A stretch of DNA of 64,000 bases. Source: Rhizobium sp. BK602 (GTDB lineage Bacteria; Pseudomonadota; Alphaproteobacteria; Rhizobiales; Rhizobiaceae). This document shows, piece after piece, positions 1-10,129 of the stretch (position 1 is its first letter; each line of letters begins with the position of its first letter). Position numbers and translations under genes: made by a program. A model generated the notes under the pieces. It saw only the letters and a list, made by a program, of their open reading frames with translations. It did no database searches and was not told the DNA's origin. The stretch spans positions 248,001-312,000 of the forward strand of contig NZ_JACIBC010000005.1 of the NCBI RefSeq assembly GCF_014195095.1, read 5' to 3'.

Positions 1-226
1 ACCGATGCGGGCGGGGTTGCAATCGACCTGTAAAAGGCTTCGGGTCGTGGGTGGTTGATGTCCGATCCGGACGGGGTGCCAGCAGCTCGACGAATGATTT
101 GGATCCGGCCGCCGACAAAGTTACAGATGAGCAAGCGGCATTGTCTGAAAATTAGGTAGACAGTGCTTGTATTGACTCTGTATTTCACTGAGCTGAAAAT
201 AGCTGGTCGCTAACGAGGACATACTG

Positions 227-712
227 ATGGCTGACAAAAACAATGGGGAAACGGCTGCTGTTATTGCAGGCGCCGATACCAAAGCAAATGCACAGGCGGC
301 GAAACGACAGAAATCTCCACGGCGCCAGAAAGCGGTTGCCGAGTTGGTTCAGCCAGCCGTCAAGACGGCAACCGCAAAACCCTCGAATGCGAAGTCCAAA
401 AGGCATAGCGCAACCGAGAGGCACGAGAAGCTCAAGCTGATAGAAGCGCAAGTCTCCGAAAGCATAAGCACGCTCAAGGATGCCATCAAAAACGCCGGCA
501 TATCTGAAAAAACCTATTATCTATGGAAGCAGGCCGTAAAGTCGGTCGCTCCGAGGAAAGATAAGCCTGCTGTAACCAGCCCTGCCGCGATTGGTGACGA
601 GCTGAGCGATCTCGTTCAGCTGGAAAAGGAAAACCAGAGACTACGCAAAGTCCTGGCGGAGAAGCTGCGCGCGGAAAATGCCGAGCTGCGCAAGAAGCTT
701 GGGCTGAACTGA
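227..712 (+). CDS. SyrB-like putative transcriptional regulator
   Basis: 161 aa. The first ~60 residues are Lys/Ala-rich and low in complexity. Residues ~65-105 form a small helical domain containing TLKDAIKNAGISEKTYYLWK, which looks like a helix-turn-helix. Residues ~126-159 form a short Leu-rich coiled coil ending in RAENAELRKKLGLN. This layout and the C-terminal motif match the rhizobial SyrB family. SyrB of Sinorhizobium meliloti represses syrM, but many genomes carry several paralogs of unknown role. A GAGGAC ribosome site precedes the ATG. The next plus-strand gene has the same C-terminal motif, so this is a paralogous pair. The family assignment is fairly secure; the target is unknown. 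Confidence 0.7.
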   Translation: MADKNNGETAAVIAGADTKANAQAAKRQKSPRRQKAVAELVQPAVKTATAKPSNAKSKRHSATERHEKLKLIEAQVSESISTLKDAIKNAGISEKTYYLWKQAVKSVAPRKDKPAVTSPAAIGDELSDLVQLEKENQRLRKVLAEKLRAENAELRKKLGLN

Positions 713-914
713 TCAAGCGTCAGAATTGCGTATGCGGCCAGCCCCTTGCGAGATCCTGGGGCCGGCTGCTGCGGTCTGTCGGGACGCGAAGGGCGTCATA
801 GCCTCTCGCGTCGGTTAGTTGCCACATGCCAGAAGACGTTATACTCGTCCGCTACCAAACCGCCGTTACGCCGACCGGCTCAGGCTTCCATCGATTGCTT
901 AAGGTCAAGTTTAT

Positions 915-1454
915 ATGAAAACGCCACGGCGGAGCTTCGTTGTCGAAATCAAATCGAAGCGACGGGCCTCAAAGACGCTGACAAAATCGATTTGGGGCGA
1001 TGCAGACCTCAAGGCTCTGGCCCAGGAAGTCGATGATAAAGCGCCCCATCTCTCCAATTCCAATAGCGTAGCGAGCCGACCCGAGGCGAGCAGCGCTATG
1101 CCGCCCAATCTCCTGAATGTGAATTCAGCCGGCGAAAAGCCCGATGAGCCCGGTCTTGTGCAAGCAACACCATCTCCGGCCGGCGGAGCAGAGACGGACG
1201 CGCCGCAACAGCAGCAGATCGCACCGACCGCCGCTCGAATTCGCGCCAAGCGCGCGCCTGTCCGCAGGACTGCAAAAGCGGAACTTCGCAAGGATAAGGA
1301 TGCGCGATCCGAGACGATCGGGATCGTGATTTCCCTGGATGAAATGGCGGTTCTCGACGCGGAAAACAAACGCCTCAAGGAATTGCTGGCTGAACGGCTG
1401 CGCGCGGAGAACTTACAGCTGAAGAAAATGCTCGAGCGGTTCGCTGCCGCCTGA
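915..1454 (+). CDS. SyrB-like protein, second paralog
   Basis: 179 aa. It opens with a basic segment (PRRSFVVEIKSKRR) followed by KSIWGDADLKALA at residues ~24-36, a start I recognise from rhizobial SyrB-like proteins. The middle (~40-125) is disordered, rich in Pro, Ala and Gln. The C-terminal ~35 residues carry the same ENKRLKELLAERLRAENLQL coiled-coil module as the preceding gene. It lacks the TYYxWK domain of that protein, so it may oligomerise with SyrB-like partners without binding DNA. It lies 202 bp downstream of its paralog and ends 19 bp before the convergent metallophosphoesterase gene. Confidence 0.6.
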   Translation: MKTPRRSFVVEIKSKRRASKTLTKSIWGDADLKALAQEVDDKAPHLSNSNSVASRPEASSAMPPNLLNVNSAGEKPDEPGLVQATPSPAGGAETDAPQQQQIAPTAARIRAKRAPVRRTAKAELRKDKDARSETIGIVISLDEMAVLDAENKRLKELLAERLRAENLQLKKMLERFAAA

Positions 1455-1473
1455 AAGGGCCGCGTCAGCTGAT

Positions 1474-2238
1474 TTATCGTTCGTAAATGCAGAGCAATTG
1501 CTTTCTTGAGATGCGCTGCTCTGAAGGATAGCCGAACGCATTGTTGGTGTATTCGATGCTGTCGATGACGACGTCGCGATTGACATGGCTGTGACCATAG
1601 ACATGCAGATGCCTGTCCGCCTGTAATTGACGGATCTGCCGATCCAGGGCAGCGCTTCCCAAAACCGGATAGACATAACGGTAACGCATGGGAATCTGCT
1701 CGGGCATCAGGTCGATACGCGGGACAAAATGCGAAAATGAAATCACCACGTCATTCTGTACCGACAGCACGGGCTGATTGAGGCGCAGAAAATGCGCGGT
1801 GATATCCGCCACGCTCATCTTGTCGGGCCAGAGGCACGCACGAAAATCGACCCAGCTTCGCAGCAGCTGCTCATTCGGCAAGCCGAAAGAATAATCATAC
1901 CAGCCGAGCAATGGGACGATCGACAAAGGCCCGTCGTGATAGGCCTCGGTGCAAATCTGATGCTCCTTCGCGAGTTGCCCCAGCGAACGAAACTTATCGA
2001 AGGACGTCATGCCCTGGTTGCGGCTTACCCACAGGTCGTGATTGCCGGGAACAAAACACACTTTCAGGAACTTGCGCTGCAATGAAATAAAGCACCATTC
2101 GATCAGCCTTGTCTCATTCGATATGTCGCCCGCCAGGATCAGGATGTCGGATCGATAATCGACATCGGACAAGTTTAAGAGCCAATGCCGGTTTTCTTCA
2201 TAATCCAGATGGATATCGGACACTGCAAAAACGCGCAT
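1474..2238 (-). CDS. Calcineurin-like metallophosphoesterase
   Basis: 254 aa. The metallophosphoesterase motifs appear in order: DIH (residues 8-10), GD (37-38), GNHD (65-68), a histidine at SFSH (~170) and GHSH (215-218). These are the ligands of the two-metal centre, so the enzyme should be active. There is no signal peptide, which implies a cytosolic protein. It is the downstream gene of a two-gene minus-strand unit with a phosphopantetheinyl transferase, 48 bp away. In mycobacteria a phosphoesterase of this fold (PptH) is paired with the transferase PptT and removes phosphopantetheine from carrier proteins. The same role here is an inference from context; the sequence itself shows only a generic phosphoesterase. 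Confidence 0.8.
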   Translation of the reverse strand: MRVFAVSDIHLDYEENRHWLLNLSDVDYRSDILILAGDISNETRLIEWCFISLQRKFLKVCFVPGNHDLWVSRNQGMTSFDKFRSLGQLAKEHQICTEAYHDGPLSIVPLLGWYDYSFGLPNEQLLRSWVDFRACLWPDKMSVADITAHFLRLNQPVLSVQNDVVISFSHFVPRIDLMPEQIPMRYRYVYPVLGSAALDRQIRQLQADRHLHVYGHSHVNRDVVIDSIEYTNNAFGYPSEQRISRKQLLCIYER

Positions 2239-2286
2239 CGCTCCTATCGCTCGCTCTCTGTCAGGCTGTTCAAGATCTATGGCTTC

Positions 2287-3015
2287 TCATGCGCCGGCCG
2301 TTGGATACGCCTCCTGATTTCCGATTTGAAAGAGCGTCACGACCTTTTTGTTTTCGAGGACCGTGAACCGTCCGGAAAAAACGGACCCCGCCGTGAAAAC
2401 GGGTCCGAGCGGCTGATTGATTTTGAACAGAACACGCCCCTCTTCCCAATCGATCCGGGTCAGAGAAATGGCCGGGAAATCGAAATAGAATTTAACGTGA
2501 GGATAGGCCGCTTTAAAGAAGCTCTCCTTCATTGAGAAAATCAGCGTGAAGGCGATGTCGGGCCGCTCAGATTGCGCGAGCAGAAACATTTCGTTCTGGT
2601 TCACCACGACCTTCTGAATATTGTTCCTCGTCTCCTCGCTGACGGGATCTTCAACGTCGAGACCGAGAGCGAAGAGATTGTCGGCTTTCGCCGTTACCGC
2701 CATGGCATAGGCGTGGCAGTGACTGATCGACCCGACGATCCCTGTCGGCCATACCGGGCAACGTCCCTCACCGATGCCGATAAAACTGTCCGACACTCCC
2801 CAGGCTCGCAGTGACTGATGGGCGCAATAGCGCCCGGCAATGAACTCGGATTTCCGCTTCACCACTGCATTTTGGATCAATGCACCATAGCCGGCGTTCA
2901 GACGGGGGATCAATGCGTCGGAATAATGATCGACATCGAAATCGGCCTGAAAGACGGAGAGTGCACCATTGTCAAACCACGAAACCGGCTTGGCATTGGA
3001 AAGAAATCTGTCCAT
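2287..3015 (-). CDS. 4'-phosphopantetheinyl transferase (Sfp/EntD type)
   Basis: 242 aa. It should transfer the phosphopantetheine arm of CoA to a serine of carrier proteins. Visible motifs are RKSEFIAGRYCA (~54-65), GSISHC (95-100), GLDVED (118-123, Mg-binding acids) and FSMKESFFKA (160-169), the hallmark WxxKES-like region. The reading frame is open for another 81 codons upstream. I chose the internal ATG (MDRFLSNAK) because AGGAAG lies 6 nt before it and because the upstream extension lacks family similarity. Its partner downstream is a metallophosphoesterase. A free-standing acyl carrier protein that could be its substrate is encoded at about 19.7 kb. Rhizobia also have AcpS for fatty-acid ACP, so this enzyme probably serves secondary metabolism. 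Confidence 0.88.
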   Translation of the reverse strand: MDRFLSNAKPVSWFDNGALSVFQADFDVDHYSDALIPRLNAGYGALIQNAVVKRKSEFIAGRYCAHQSLRAWGVSDSFIGIGEGRCPVWPTGIVGSISHCHAYAMAVTAKADNLFALGLDVEDPVSEETRNNIQKVVVNQNEMFLLAQSERPDIAFTLIFSMKESFFKAAYPHVKFYFDFPAISLTRIDWEEGRVLFKINQPLGPVFTAGSVFSGRFTVLENKKVVTLFQIGNQEAYPTAGA

Positions 3016-3263
3016 TGAGCACTTCCTGAACACCAGACATGGCACACACGTCCCTTTGATCCGGACGGATGAACAGTGATTAGTTTGAAACGGGAATGAA
3101 AGCCATAAGGTATCGCTCGATATCGCGCCCTCGATATTGATCCCGGGATTGACGAGAAGACCGAAATTGCGACAGATGGCAACCCCACGAGCCCCTTCCG
3201 ACGGGGTGACCTGGCATCGGAAATGCAACGGCGTAATCGCATAGCGAGGGAGAAACAATCATC

Positions 3264-3641
3264 ATGGGCAAGCTTCCCGATATGATAAAACACCGCGGCT
3301 TTCCATCCGGCATGCCAGGGACAGGCGTTCAATTCACCATTCGCCGCGCCAATCCCAAGGGCGTGACGCCGATCAAGCAGCTACCCCGCCGTGCGCGCCC
3401 GGGAACCCAGGAACACCGGATCGATGCGGCCTTCCTGCACGCGCTCTGGCACTATTTCGGCGCCGAGCCCTTCGAGCGCGGTAACCTGGACGCAGCCCGC
3501 CTGAACCTGCTCTTCGGACGCGAAGTGGTCGCCGTGGACAAGAATTTCGATCCGATCTCCTATGAAGCCATGCTGGTGATCAACGAGAAAGTGGCGCGCG
3601 ACAGTTTTCCCGAGTCGTTCGAAGACGTGATGGAGGTCTGA
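3264..3641 (+). CDS. Hypothetical protein, 125 aa
   Basis: A 125-aa soluble protein with no signal peptide and no membrane segment. It has a GAGGGAG ribosome site about 12 nt before the ATG and coding character consistent with a real gene. The N-terminal third is basic (IRRANPKGVTPIKQLPRRAR). The C-terminal two thirds look folded and acidic, ending ESFEDVMEV. I do not recognise a family. It starts between the divergent PPTase gene and the convergent VOC gene and does not obviously belong to an operon. Confidence 0.6.
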   Translation: MGKLPDMIKHRGFPSGMPGTGVQFTIRRANPKGVTPIKQLPRRARPGTQEHRIDAAFLHALWHYFGAEPFERGNLDAARLNLLFGREVVAVDKNFDPISYEAMLVINEKVARDSFPESFEDVMEV

Positions 3642-3698
3642 CGAAGCGCTCCGGCTAACGCAGCGGGAATTGCGGCGGCTCACCATCTCGAAGGGCGC

Positions 3699-4172
3699 TC
3701 AGCCGCGCCGGGCCGCCTCGATCGCCGCGACGTCGATCCTCTGCATGGTCATCATCGCGTCGAAGGCGCGCTTTGCCTGATCGCCACCCGCGGCAAGCGC
3801 TTCGGTCAGCACCCGCGGGGTGATCTGCCAGGAGAGACCCCATTTGTCCTTGCACCAGCCGCAGTCACTTTCCTTGCCGCCATTGCCGACGATGGCGTTC
3901 CAGTAGCGGTCAGTCTCCTCCTGATCCTCCGTCGCGATCTGAAATGAGAAAGCTTCATTGTGCTTGAAGATGGGGCCGCCATTCAAGCCGATGCAGGAAA
4001 CACCCGCAACGGTGAACTCGATCACCAGCACGTCTCCCTGCTTGCCTTCCGGATAGTCCCCCGGCGCGCGAATGATGGCGCCCACAGCGCTGTCGGGAAA
4101 GGTTTCCGCGTAGAACCGGGCAGCGGCCTCGGCGTCCTTGTCGTACCAGAGACAGATCGTGTTCTTTGCCAT
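3699..4172 (-). CDS. VOC/PhnB-like family protein
   Basis: 157 aa from the second of two closely spaced ATGs; the first is at 4178. GGGAGG lies only 3 nt from the first ATG but 8-9 nt from the second, so the second is preferred. The sequence begins AKNTICLWYDKDAEAAARFY and contains GLNGGPIFKHNEAFSF, GGKESDCGWCKDKWGLSWQI and a C-terminal RAFDAMMTM segment. These are typical of the PhnB/'3-demethylubiquinone-9 3-methyltransferase' branch of the vicinal oxygen chelate superfamily. Members are small cytosolic metal-dependent or degenerate enzymes whose substrates are mostly unknown. It is transcribed alone. Confidence 0.8.
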   Translation of the reverse strand: MAKNTICLWYDKDAEAAARFYAETFPDSAVGAIIRAPGDYPEGKQGDVLVIEFTVAGVSCIGLNGGPIFKHNEAFSFQIATEDQEETDRYWNAIVGNGGKESDCGWCKDKWGLSWQITPRVLTEALAAGGDQAKRAFDAMMTMQRIDVAAIEAARRG

Positions 4173-4226
4173 ATGCATGTCCTCCCGCTCTGCTTTTCCT
4201 CTTCCTGAAGTAAGGCGACGATCATC

Positions 4227-4264
4227 TTTCTCCAGCCCTCTCGGGTTTCTCCAGCCCTCTCGGG
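4227..4264. repeat. Perfect 19-bp tandem duplication
   Basis: Two back-to-back identical copies of TTTCTCCAGCCCTCTCGGG at 4227-4245 and 4246-4264. It is non-coding and lies in the spacer between the VOC gene and the ABC operon. It is most easily explained as a replication-slippage duplication. Confidence 0.85.
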
Positions 4265-4470
4265 TCAGCTTCCGGGCCGCATCATTGCAGCGGATATTCG
4301 GTCAGCGCGCATGATCACCACGCGGAAACCAGGGAAGACCGACAGAAATGAAGAAGGCACGGGGGAACGATTCAGCCCGGCCGGCAGGCCACAGACAATG
4401 GTGACGGCCGTTTCGATCGCCAGCATGCCCGGAAAAGCTGATCCGTCCGGATGCGAAAATCAGATATAAT

Positions 4471-4482
4471 AATCTATAGATT
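4471..4482. promoter_or_regulatory. 12-bp AT-rich palindrome, possible operator
   Basis: AATCTATAGATT is a perfect palindrome inside a short AT-rich island (about 4460-4505) that stands out from the surrounding sequence. It lies ~90 bp before the monooxygenase remnant and ~395 bp before the transporter start. The position suits an operator or promoter element, but no regulator is known for it. Confidence 0.35.
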
Positions 4483-4575
4483 TAATAGAAAAAGAACAAC
4501 TGGTCTTTCTCCTGCCGCTCGAAGCCGTCTAGGCTTTTGTCATGATCTCCTTGTCAAACAGCGCGGGACCGCATC

Positions 4576-4806
4576 ATGACCGTAGAATTCATCAGCGCCA
4601 GCTATGCGAACGCCTCGATCTATGCGCGCGGTGCGTCGGCGGCACTGGTCGGCTCTCCGCAGACCATCGCGGATTCCATTCTCGATCATGCTGACCTTGG
4701 CGCCGATCTCATCTCGGTCCGTGGCGACGACAAGCTCAATGACGCCATCGATGACGGACGTGACGTGCTGCCGCCGATGCGCGCAACGCCCGACCGCGCC
4801 AGATGA
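4576..4806 (+). pseudogene. Internally deleted LLM-class flavin monooxygenase remnant
   Basis: A 76-codon reading frame that joins a typical N-terminus of alkanesulfonate-monooxygenase-like proteins (MTVEFISASYANAS) directly to a typical C-terminus. The C-terminal part contains GSPQTIADSILDHADLGAD, then ISVRGDDKLNDAIDDGR and VLPPMRA. About 300 central residues of the TIM barrel are missing, so no enzyme can be made. The frame remains open, which suggests an in-frame deletion. It sits just upstream of the transporter genes, where a full LLM gene is usual in such operons. An intact LLM gene lies at the far end of the same operon. Confidence 0.65.
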
Positions 4807-4876
4807 AAACACACACAACGGCAGCGACCTGCGCCGCCGCAAATACAAGACACAACCCGAACATCAGGATTTCTTC

Positions 4877-6529
4877 ATGACCGAACGCTTGTCCCTGCTT
4901 TCCCTTTCCCGGCGCCGTCTGCTGATCACCACCTCGGCGGTGGCAACCACGGCCCTGGTGGCGATAACGGGTCTGACGCCGGTACAGGGTGCCGACAGCC
5001 CGCGCGATGGTGGCGAGATCACCTTCCTCATCGACTCGCTCGGTGATACCTGGATACCCAACAACAGCGCGATTTCCAGCTTTCAGGGCCATATCTGGGG
5101 CCATGTGACCGACAAGCTCCTCTATGTCGATGCCGACGGCAAGGTCAGCCCCTGGATCGCCGAGAGCTGGGAGCAGAACGACACCGCCACCGAGTTCACC
5201 CTCCACCTCAAGAAGGGCGTGACCTTCTCCGACGGCACGCCGCTCGATGCTGCGGCCGTCGTCGCCAATCTCGATATCTGGTATGCCGGCCGCAAGAGCG
5301 AGGGCATCAACCCGATCGGTCTTTTCCCGAAAACCTACGACCATGCCGAGGCGGTTGACGCGACCACGGTGAAGGTCTTCTTCAAGAAGCCGACACTCGG
5401 CTTCATCCCGACCCTCGGCTACCACGGCTCGATCCTGATCTCACCCAAGACCCTCGCGCAGCCGGCAGCGCAGCAGGCCGATCTCAGCAAGACCTCCGGC
5501 AGCGGCCCCTATGTAGTCGATTCCTGGAAAGAGGGCGACTTCGTCAAGCTCACCAAGCGCAAGGACTACAACTGGGGTCCCCAGGCGGTCGGTCATACCG
5601 GTCCGGCCTATCTCGACACCATTACCTACAAGCTGGTGTCCGAGCCGTCGCTGCGGGTCTCGGCCGTTCAATCTGGACAGGCCGATGTTGCCTACAACGC
5701 CTCTCCGCAGGAGCTGGAATCTCTCAAGGCAGACGGTTTCACCGTGGCGACACCACGCTATCTCGGTTTCGTCAACGGCTGGGCGATCAACACCAAGCTC
5801 GCGCCATATGACGATGTGAAGGTGCGCCAGGCCCTCCAGGCCGGCATCAACCGACAGGAAATCATCGATACCGTCTATACGCCCGACTGGAAGCTCGCGA
5901 CATCCTTCATCCAGAGCAACGTGCCGGGAGCGACCGATCAAAGCGCCCTGCTCGCCTACAACCCCGACAAGGCCGAGAAGCTTCTCGACGAGGCGGGATG
6001 GGCCAAGGGCGCCGACGGCATCCGCGCGAAGAACGGCAAGCAACTGTCGCTGATCCTGAATTCCAATCCCTATCTCGCAACCTCGAAAGCGATCGACGAA
6101 TTGATCGCCCAGCAGCTCGGCAAGATCGGCTGGAAGGTCGATATCCGGGCCTATGACGTCGTGACATACGGTCAGAAGGTGAAGTATGGCGGTCCGGCCG
6201 TGCCGGCCTACGAGGTGACGCGCAGCTTCATCGACGCCGGCACCGTCGCCAGCATCCTGACGAACGCTAACAACGGCGAGAACTGGTTCGCCCTCGACGA
6301 ACGCGACACGACGCTCAACGAACTTCGCGACAAGATCGCCGGTGCCGGTTCCATCGAAAGCCGCAAACCGCTGCTGGACGAATTGCAGAAATACGTTCTC
6401 GACCAGGGCTACTTCATTCCGCGCACGCAGATCGTCCAGCGGATCTATGCCCAATCTCCCAAGCTGACGGGCGTCGTCTACAACGGCGTCGCCTATGCCA
6501 GCTACTACACGGCGACGAAGAGCGAGTAA
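4877..6529 (+). CDS. ABC transporter substrate-binding protein (family 5, DppA-like)
   Basis: 550 aa. A periplasmic binding protein of the oligopeptide/dipeptide type (SBP_bac_5). The N-terminus SRRRLLITTSAVATTALVAI with a following ...QGADS junction looks like a twin-arginine export signal. The mature part has the family landmarks, including WIAESWEQND, FTLHLKKGVTFSDGTPLDA and DVKVRQALQAGINRQEI. The ATG is preceded by AGGA; the frame extends upstream, but that part overlaps the remnant gene and lacks similarity. It heads the operon SBP, two permeases, ATPase, LLM monooxygenase. Family 5 proteins also bind non-peptides, and the coupled monooxygenase suggests an organosulfur or similar ligand. 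Confidence 0.9.
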   Translation: MTERLSLLSLSRRRLLITTSAVATTALVAITGLTPVQGADSPRDGGEITFLIDSLGDTWIPNNSAISSFQGHIWGHVTDKLLYVDADGKVSPWIAESWEQNDTATEFTLHLKKGVTFSDGTPLDAAAVVANLDIWYAGRKSEGINPIGLFPKTYDHAEAVDATTVKVFFKKPTLGFIPTLGYHGSILISPKTLAQPAAQQADLSKTSGSGPYVVDSWKEGDFVKLTKRKDYNWGPQAVGHTGPAYLDTITYKLVSEPSLRVSAVQSGQADVAYNASPQELESLKADGFTVATPRYLGFVNGWAINTKLAPYDDVKVRQALQAGINRQEIIDTVYTPDWKLATSFIQSNVPGATDQSALLAYNPDKAEKLLDEAGWAKGADGIRAKNGKQLSLILNSNPYLATSKAIDELIAQQLGKIGWKVDIRAYDVVTYGQKVKYGGPAVPAYEVTRSFIDAGTVASILTNANNGENWFALDERDTTLNELRDKIAGAGSIESRKPLLDELQKYVLDQGYFIPRTQIVQRIYAQSPKLTGVVYNGVAYASYYTATKSE

Positions 6530-6558
6530 TCCGCAATGCGACCGAGCAACGCGAGACG

Positions 6559-7578
6559 GTGACCGGCATGAGCAAAGCCTATCTGAACTATGCTGCAAAA
6601 CGCCTTGTGCAGGCGATCGTCGTGATCCTGCTGGCCTATGTCTTCACCTTCGTCGTCGTCAGCATCCTGCCCGGCGACCCGATCACCAACGTGCTGAACA
6701 ACCCCCAGAATGGGTTCACGCAGGACGAGATCAAGGAGATCATCGCCGCGCAGGGGCTGGACAAGCCGATCCCGGTCCAGCTGTGGACCGCCTTTTCCGG
6801 CTTCGTGACCGGCGATCTCGGCCTGTCGATGCGGACCAATCGGCCCGTATCGACCCTGATCGCCGAGGTCCTCCCGTCGACATTGATCCTTGCCTCCGCG
6901 GGCCTTGCCGTCGCCCTCATACTCGCGGCAGTGATCGCCTACGGCACGCAGTTTCTGCCGAAGCGGCTCGGCCAGGGATTGCTGCGAGGCTTTCCGTCCC
7001 TGTTTCTGTCGGTGCCGAACTTCGTCATCGGCCTGGTGCTGATCCACCTCTTCGGTTTCCAGCTTGGCATCTTTCGCGTGATCGAGCCCGACAGTTTCTG
7101 GGCGACCCTGTTTGCGGCGATCGCGCTTGGCATCCCTATCTCCGCCCAAATCGCCGAAGTGCTGATCGCCAATCTCGACCACGAGTCCGGACAGGACTAT
7201 GCCGCCGTCGCGCGCGGCCGTGGCCTTGGGCAGATGCGCCTCTTTGTAAAGCACCTGCTCAAGCCGTCTTCGCTCCCGGTCATCACCGTCATTGCGCTGA
7301 CGATCGGCGAACTGCTCGGAGGCTCGCTGATCACTGAGACGGTGTTTGGACGCACCGGCCTTGGCAGTCTGGTGCAGCGGTCAGTGAGCACGCAGGACCT
7401 GCCGGTGCTTCAGGCGGTCGTCTCCTTGGCAGCCGTCGTCTTCGTGATCGTCAACCTGATCGCCGATCTGACCTACCCGCTGCTCGACCCGCGCGTCAAA
7501 CTCCTCGGCGCGCCCGAGCGTCGTCCAACCACGGCCGACGACGGCTCCGTGAACATCTCCAAGGCGGTGACGTCATGA
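6559..7578 (+). CDS. ABC transporter permease (DppB-like)
   Basis: 339 aa with about six transmembrane segments. It has the DppB-type N-terminal membrane anchor, the ILPGDP motif soon after the first helix, and the cytoplasmic coupling helix AAVARGRGLGQMRLFVKHLL. The marked start is GTG; an ATG three codons later (MSKAYLNYA) is equally plausible. Its stop codon overlaps the next permease start by 4 bp (ATGA), which indicates translational coupling. It forms the channel with the next gene product. Confidence 0.9.
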   Translation: MTGMSKAYLNYAAKRLVQAIVVILLAYVFTFVVVSILPGDPITNVLNNPQNGFTQDEIKEIIAAQGLDKPIPVQLWTAFSGFVTGDLGLSMRTNRPVSTLIAEVLPSTLILASAGLAVALILAAVIAYGTQFLPKRLGQGLLRGFPSLFLSVPNFVIGLVLIHLFGFQLGIFRVIEPDSFWATLFAAIALGIPISAQIAEVLIANLDHESGQDYAAVARGRGLGQMRLFVKHLLKPSSLPVITVIALTIGELLGGSLITETVFGRTGLGSLVQRSVSTQDLPVLQAVVSLAAVVFVIVNLIADLTYPLLDPRVKLLGAPERRPTTADDGSVNISKAVTS

Positions 7579-8401
7579 CCCTCGCCTCAGTCTCCTCTCC
7601 CTCGCGCGACACCACGATCGGCCGGCTGACGGCGCTGCGCGTGCCGCCGGTCGTCGTCCTCTCCTTCGCCGTCGTCGCGCTCGCCATTGCCTGGTCGCTC
7701 GCCCCCAGCCTGTTCACGAGCTACAGCCCGGTCAACGGCGTTCCCGCCCAGAAGCTGCTCGGCCCCAGCGCGGCGCACTGGTTCGGCACCGATCATCTGG
7801 GTCGCGACCTCTATGCCCGCGTCGTCTACGGCACAGCCTCGTCGGTGGCGAGTGCGCTGATCGCCGTGGTCATCGGCGTTGTCGCCGGTGGCTTCATCGG
7901 TCTTCTGTCCGGCTTCTTCGGCGGCTGGGTCGACATCCTGTTCGCCCGCCTGGTCGACGTGCTGCTTGCCATCCCCAAATTCCTGCTGGCCGTCATCGTC
8001 GTCACCGCGATCGGCTTCGACACCACCAACGCCGCCATCGCGACGGGTGTATCGGCGGTGGCTCTGTTCGCCCGAGTGATGCGCTCCGAGGTTATCAAAA
8101 CCCGGCAGGCGACCTTCGTCGAATCGTCCTTTCTGCTGGGTGGGTCGCGCTGGCACATTCTGTGGCGCCACGTCCTGCCGAACGCGTCGCGCTCGGTCCT
8201 ACCGCTGGCGGTGCTGCAGTTCGGCGACTCGATCCTGGTGATCGCCAGCCTCGCCTTCCTCGGATATGGCGACCCGCCGCCGGCTTCCGACTGGGGCCTG
8301 CTGATCTCGATCGGCAAGGATTACCTCAAATGGCCGTGGCTGGTTTACGCCCCCGCCTTCGTCACGATCGCGACCGTCCTCTCTGTAAACAGGATCAGCC
8401 G

Positions 8402-8423
<22 letters not shown>
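7575..8423 (+). CDS. ABC transporter permease (DppC-like)
   Basis: 282 aa. It has one N-terminal helix, the DppC landmark HWFGTDHLGRDLYARVVYG, about five more helices and the coupling motif SFLLGGSRWHILWRHVLPN. It starts inside the stop codon of the DppB-like gene, and its last 22 bp overlap the ATPase gene. It is the second half of the import channel. Confidence 0.9.

Positions 8424-10125
<1,702 letters not shown>

Positions 10126-10129
<4 letters not shown>

Larger units (their letters stand above)
4173..4575. other. Intergenic spacer upstream of ABC/monooxygenase operon
   Basis: About 400 bp without a convincing gene. It contains a perfect 19-bp tandem duplication (4227-4264) and an AT-rich stretch around 4460-4505 with a 12-bp perfect palindrome. 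The AT-rich part is the best candidate for the promoter of the downstream operon, because the rest is G+C-rich. Confidence 0.5.

Noticed and set aside
7587..8171. Long minus-strand open frames opposite ABC transporter genes (also 5441-6598, 12155-13039, 24808-25842, 40349-42106)
   Set aside because: These are antisense shadows of G+C-rich genes; their predicted proteins are low in complexity, with no domain or ribosome site, while the plus strand encodes clear families.
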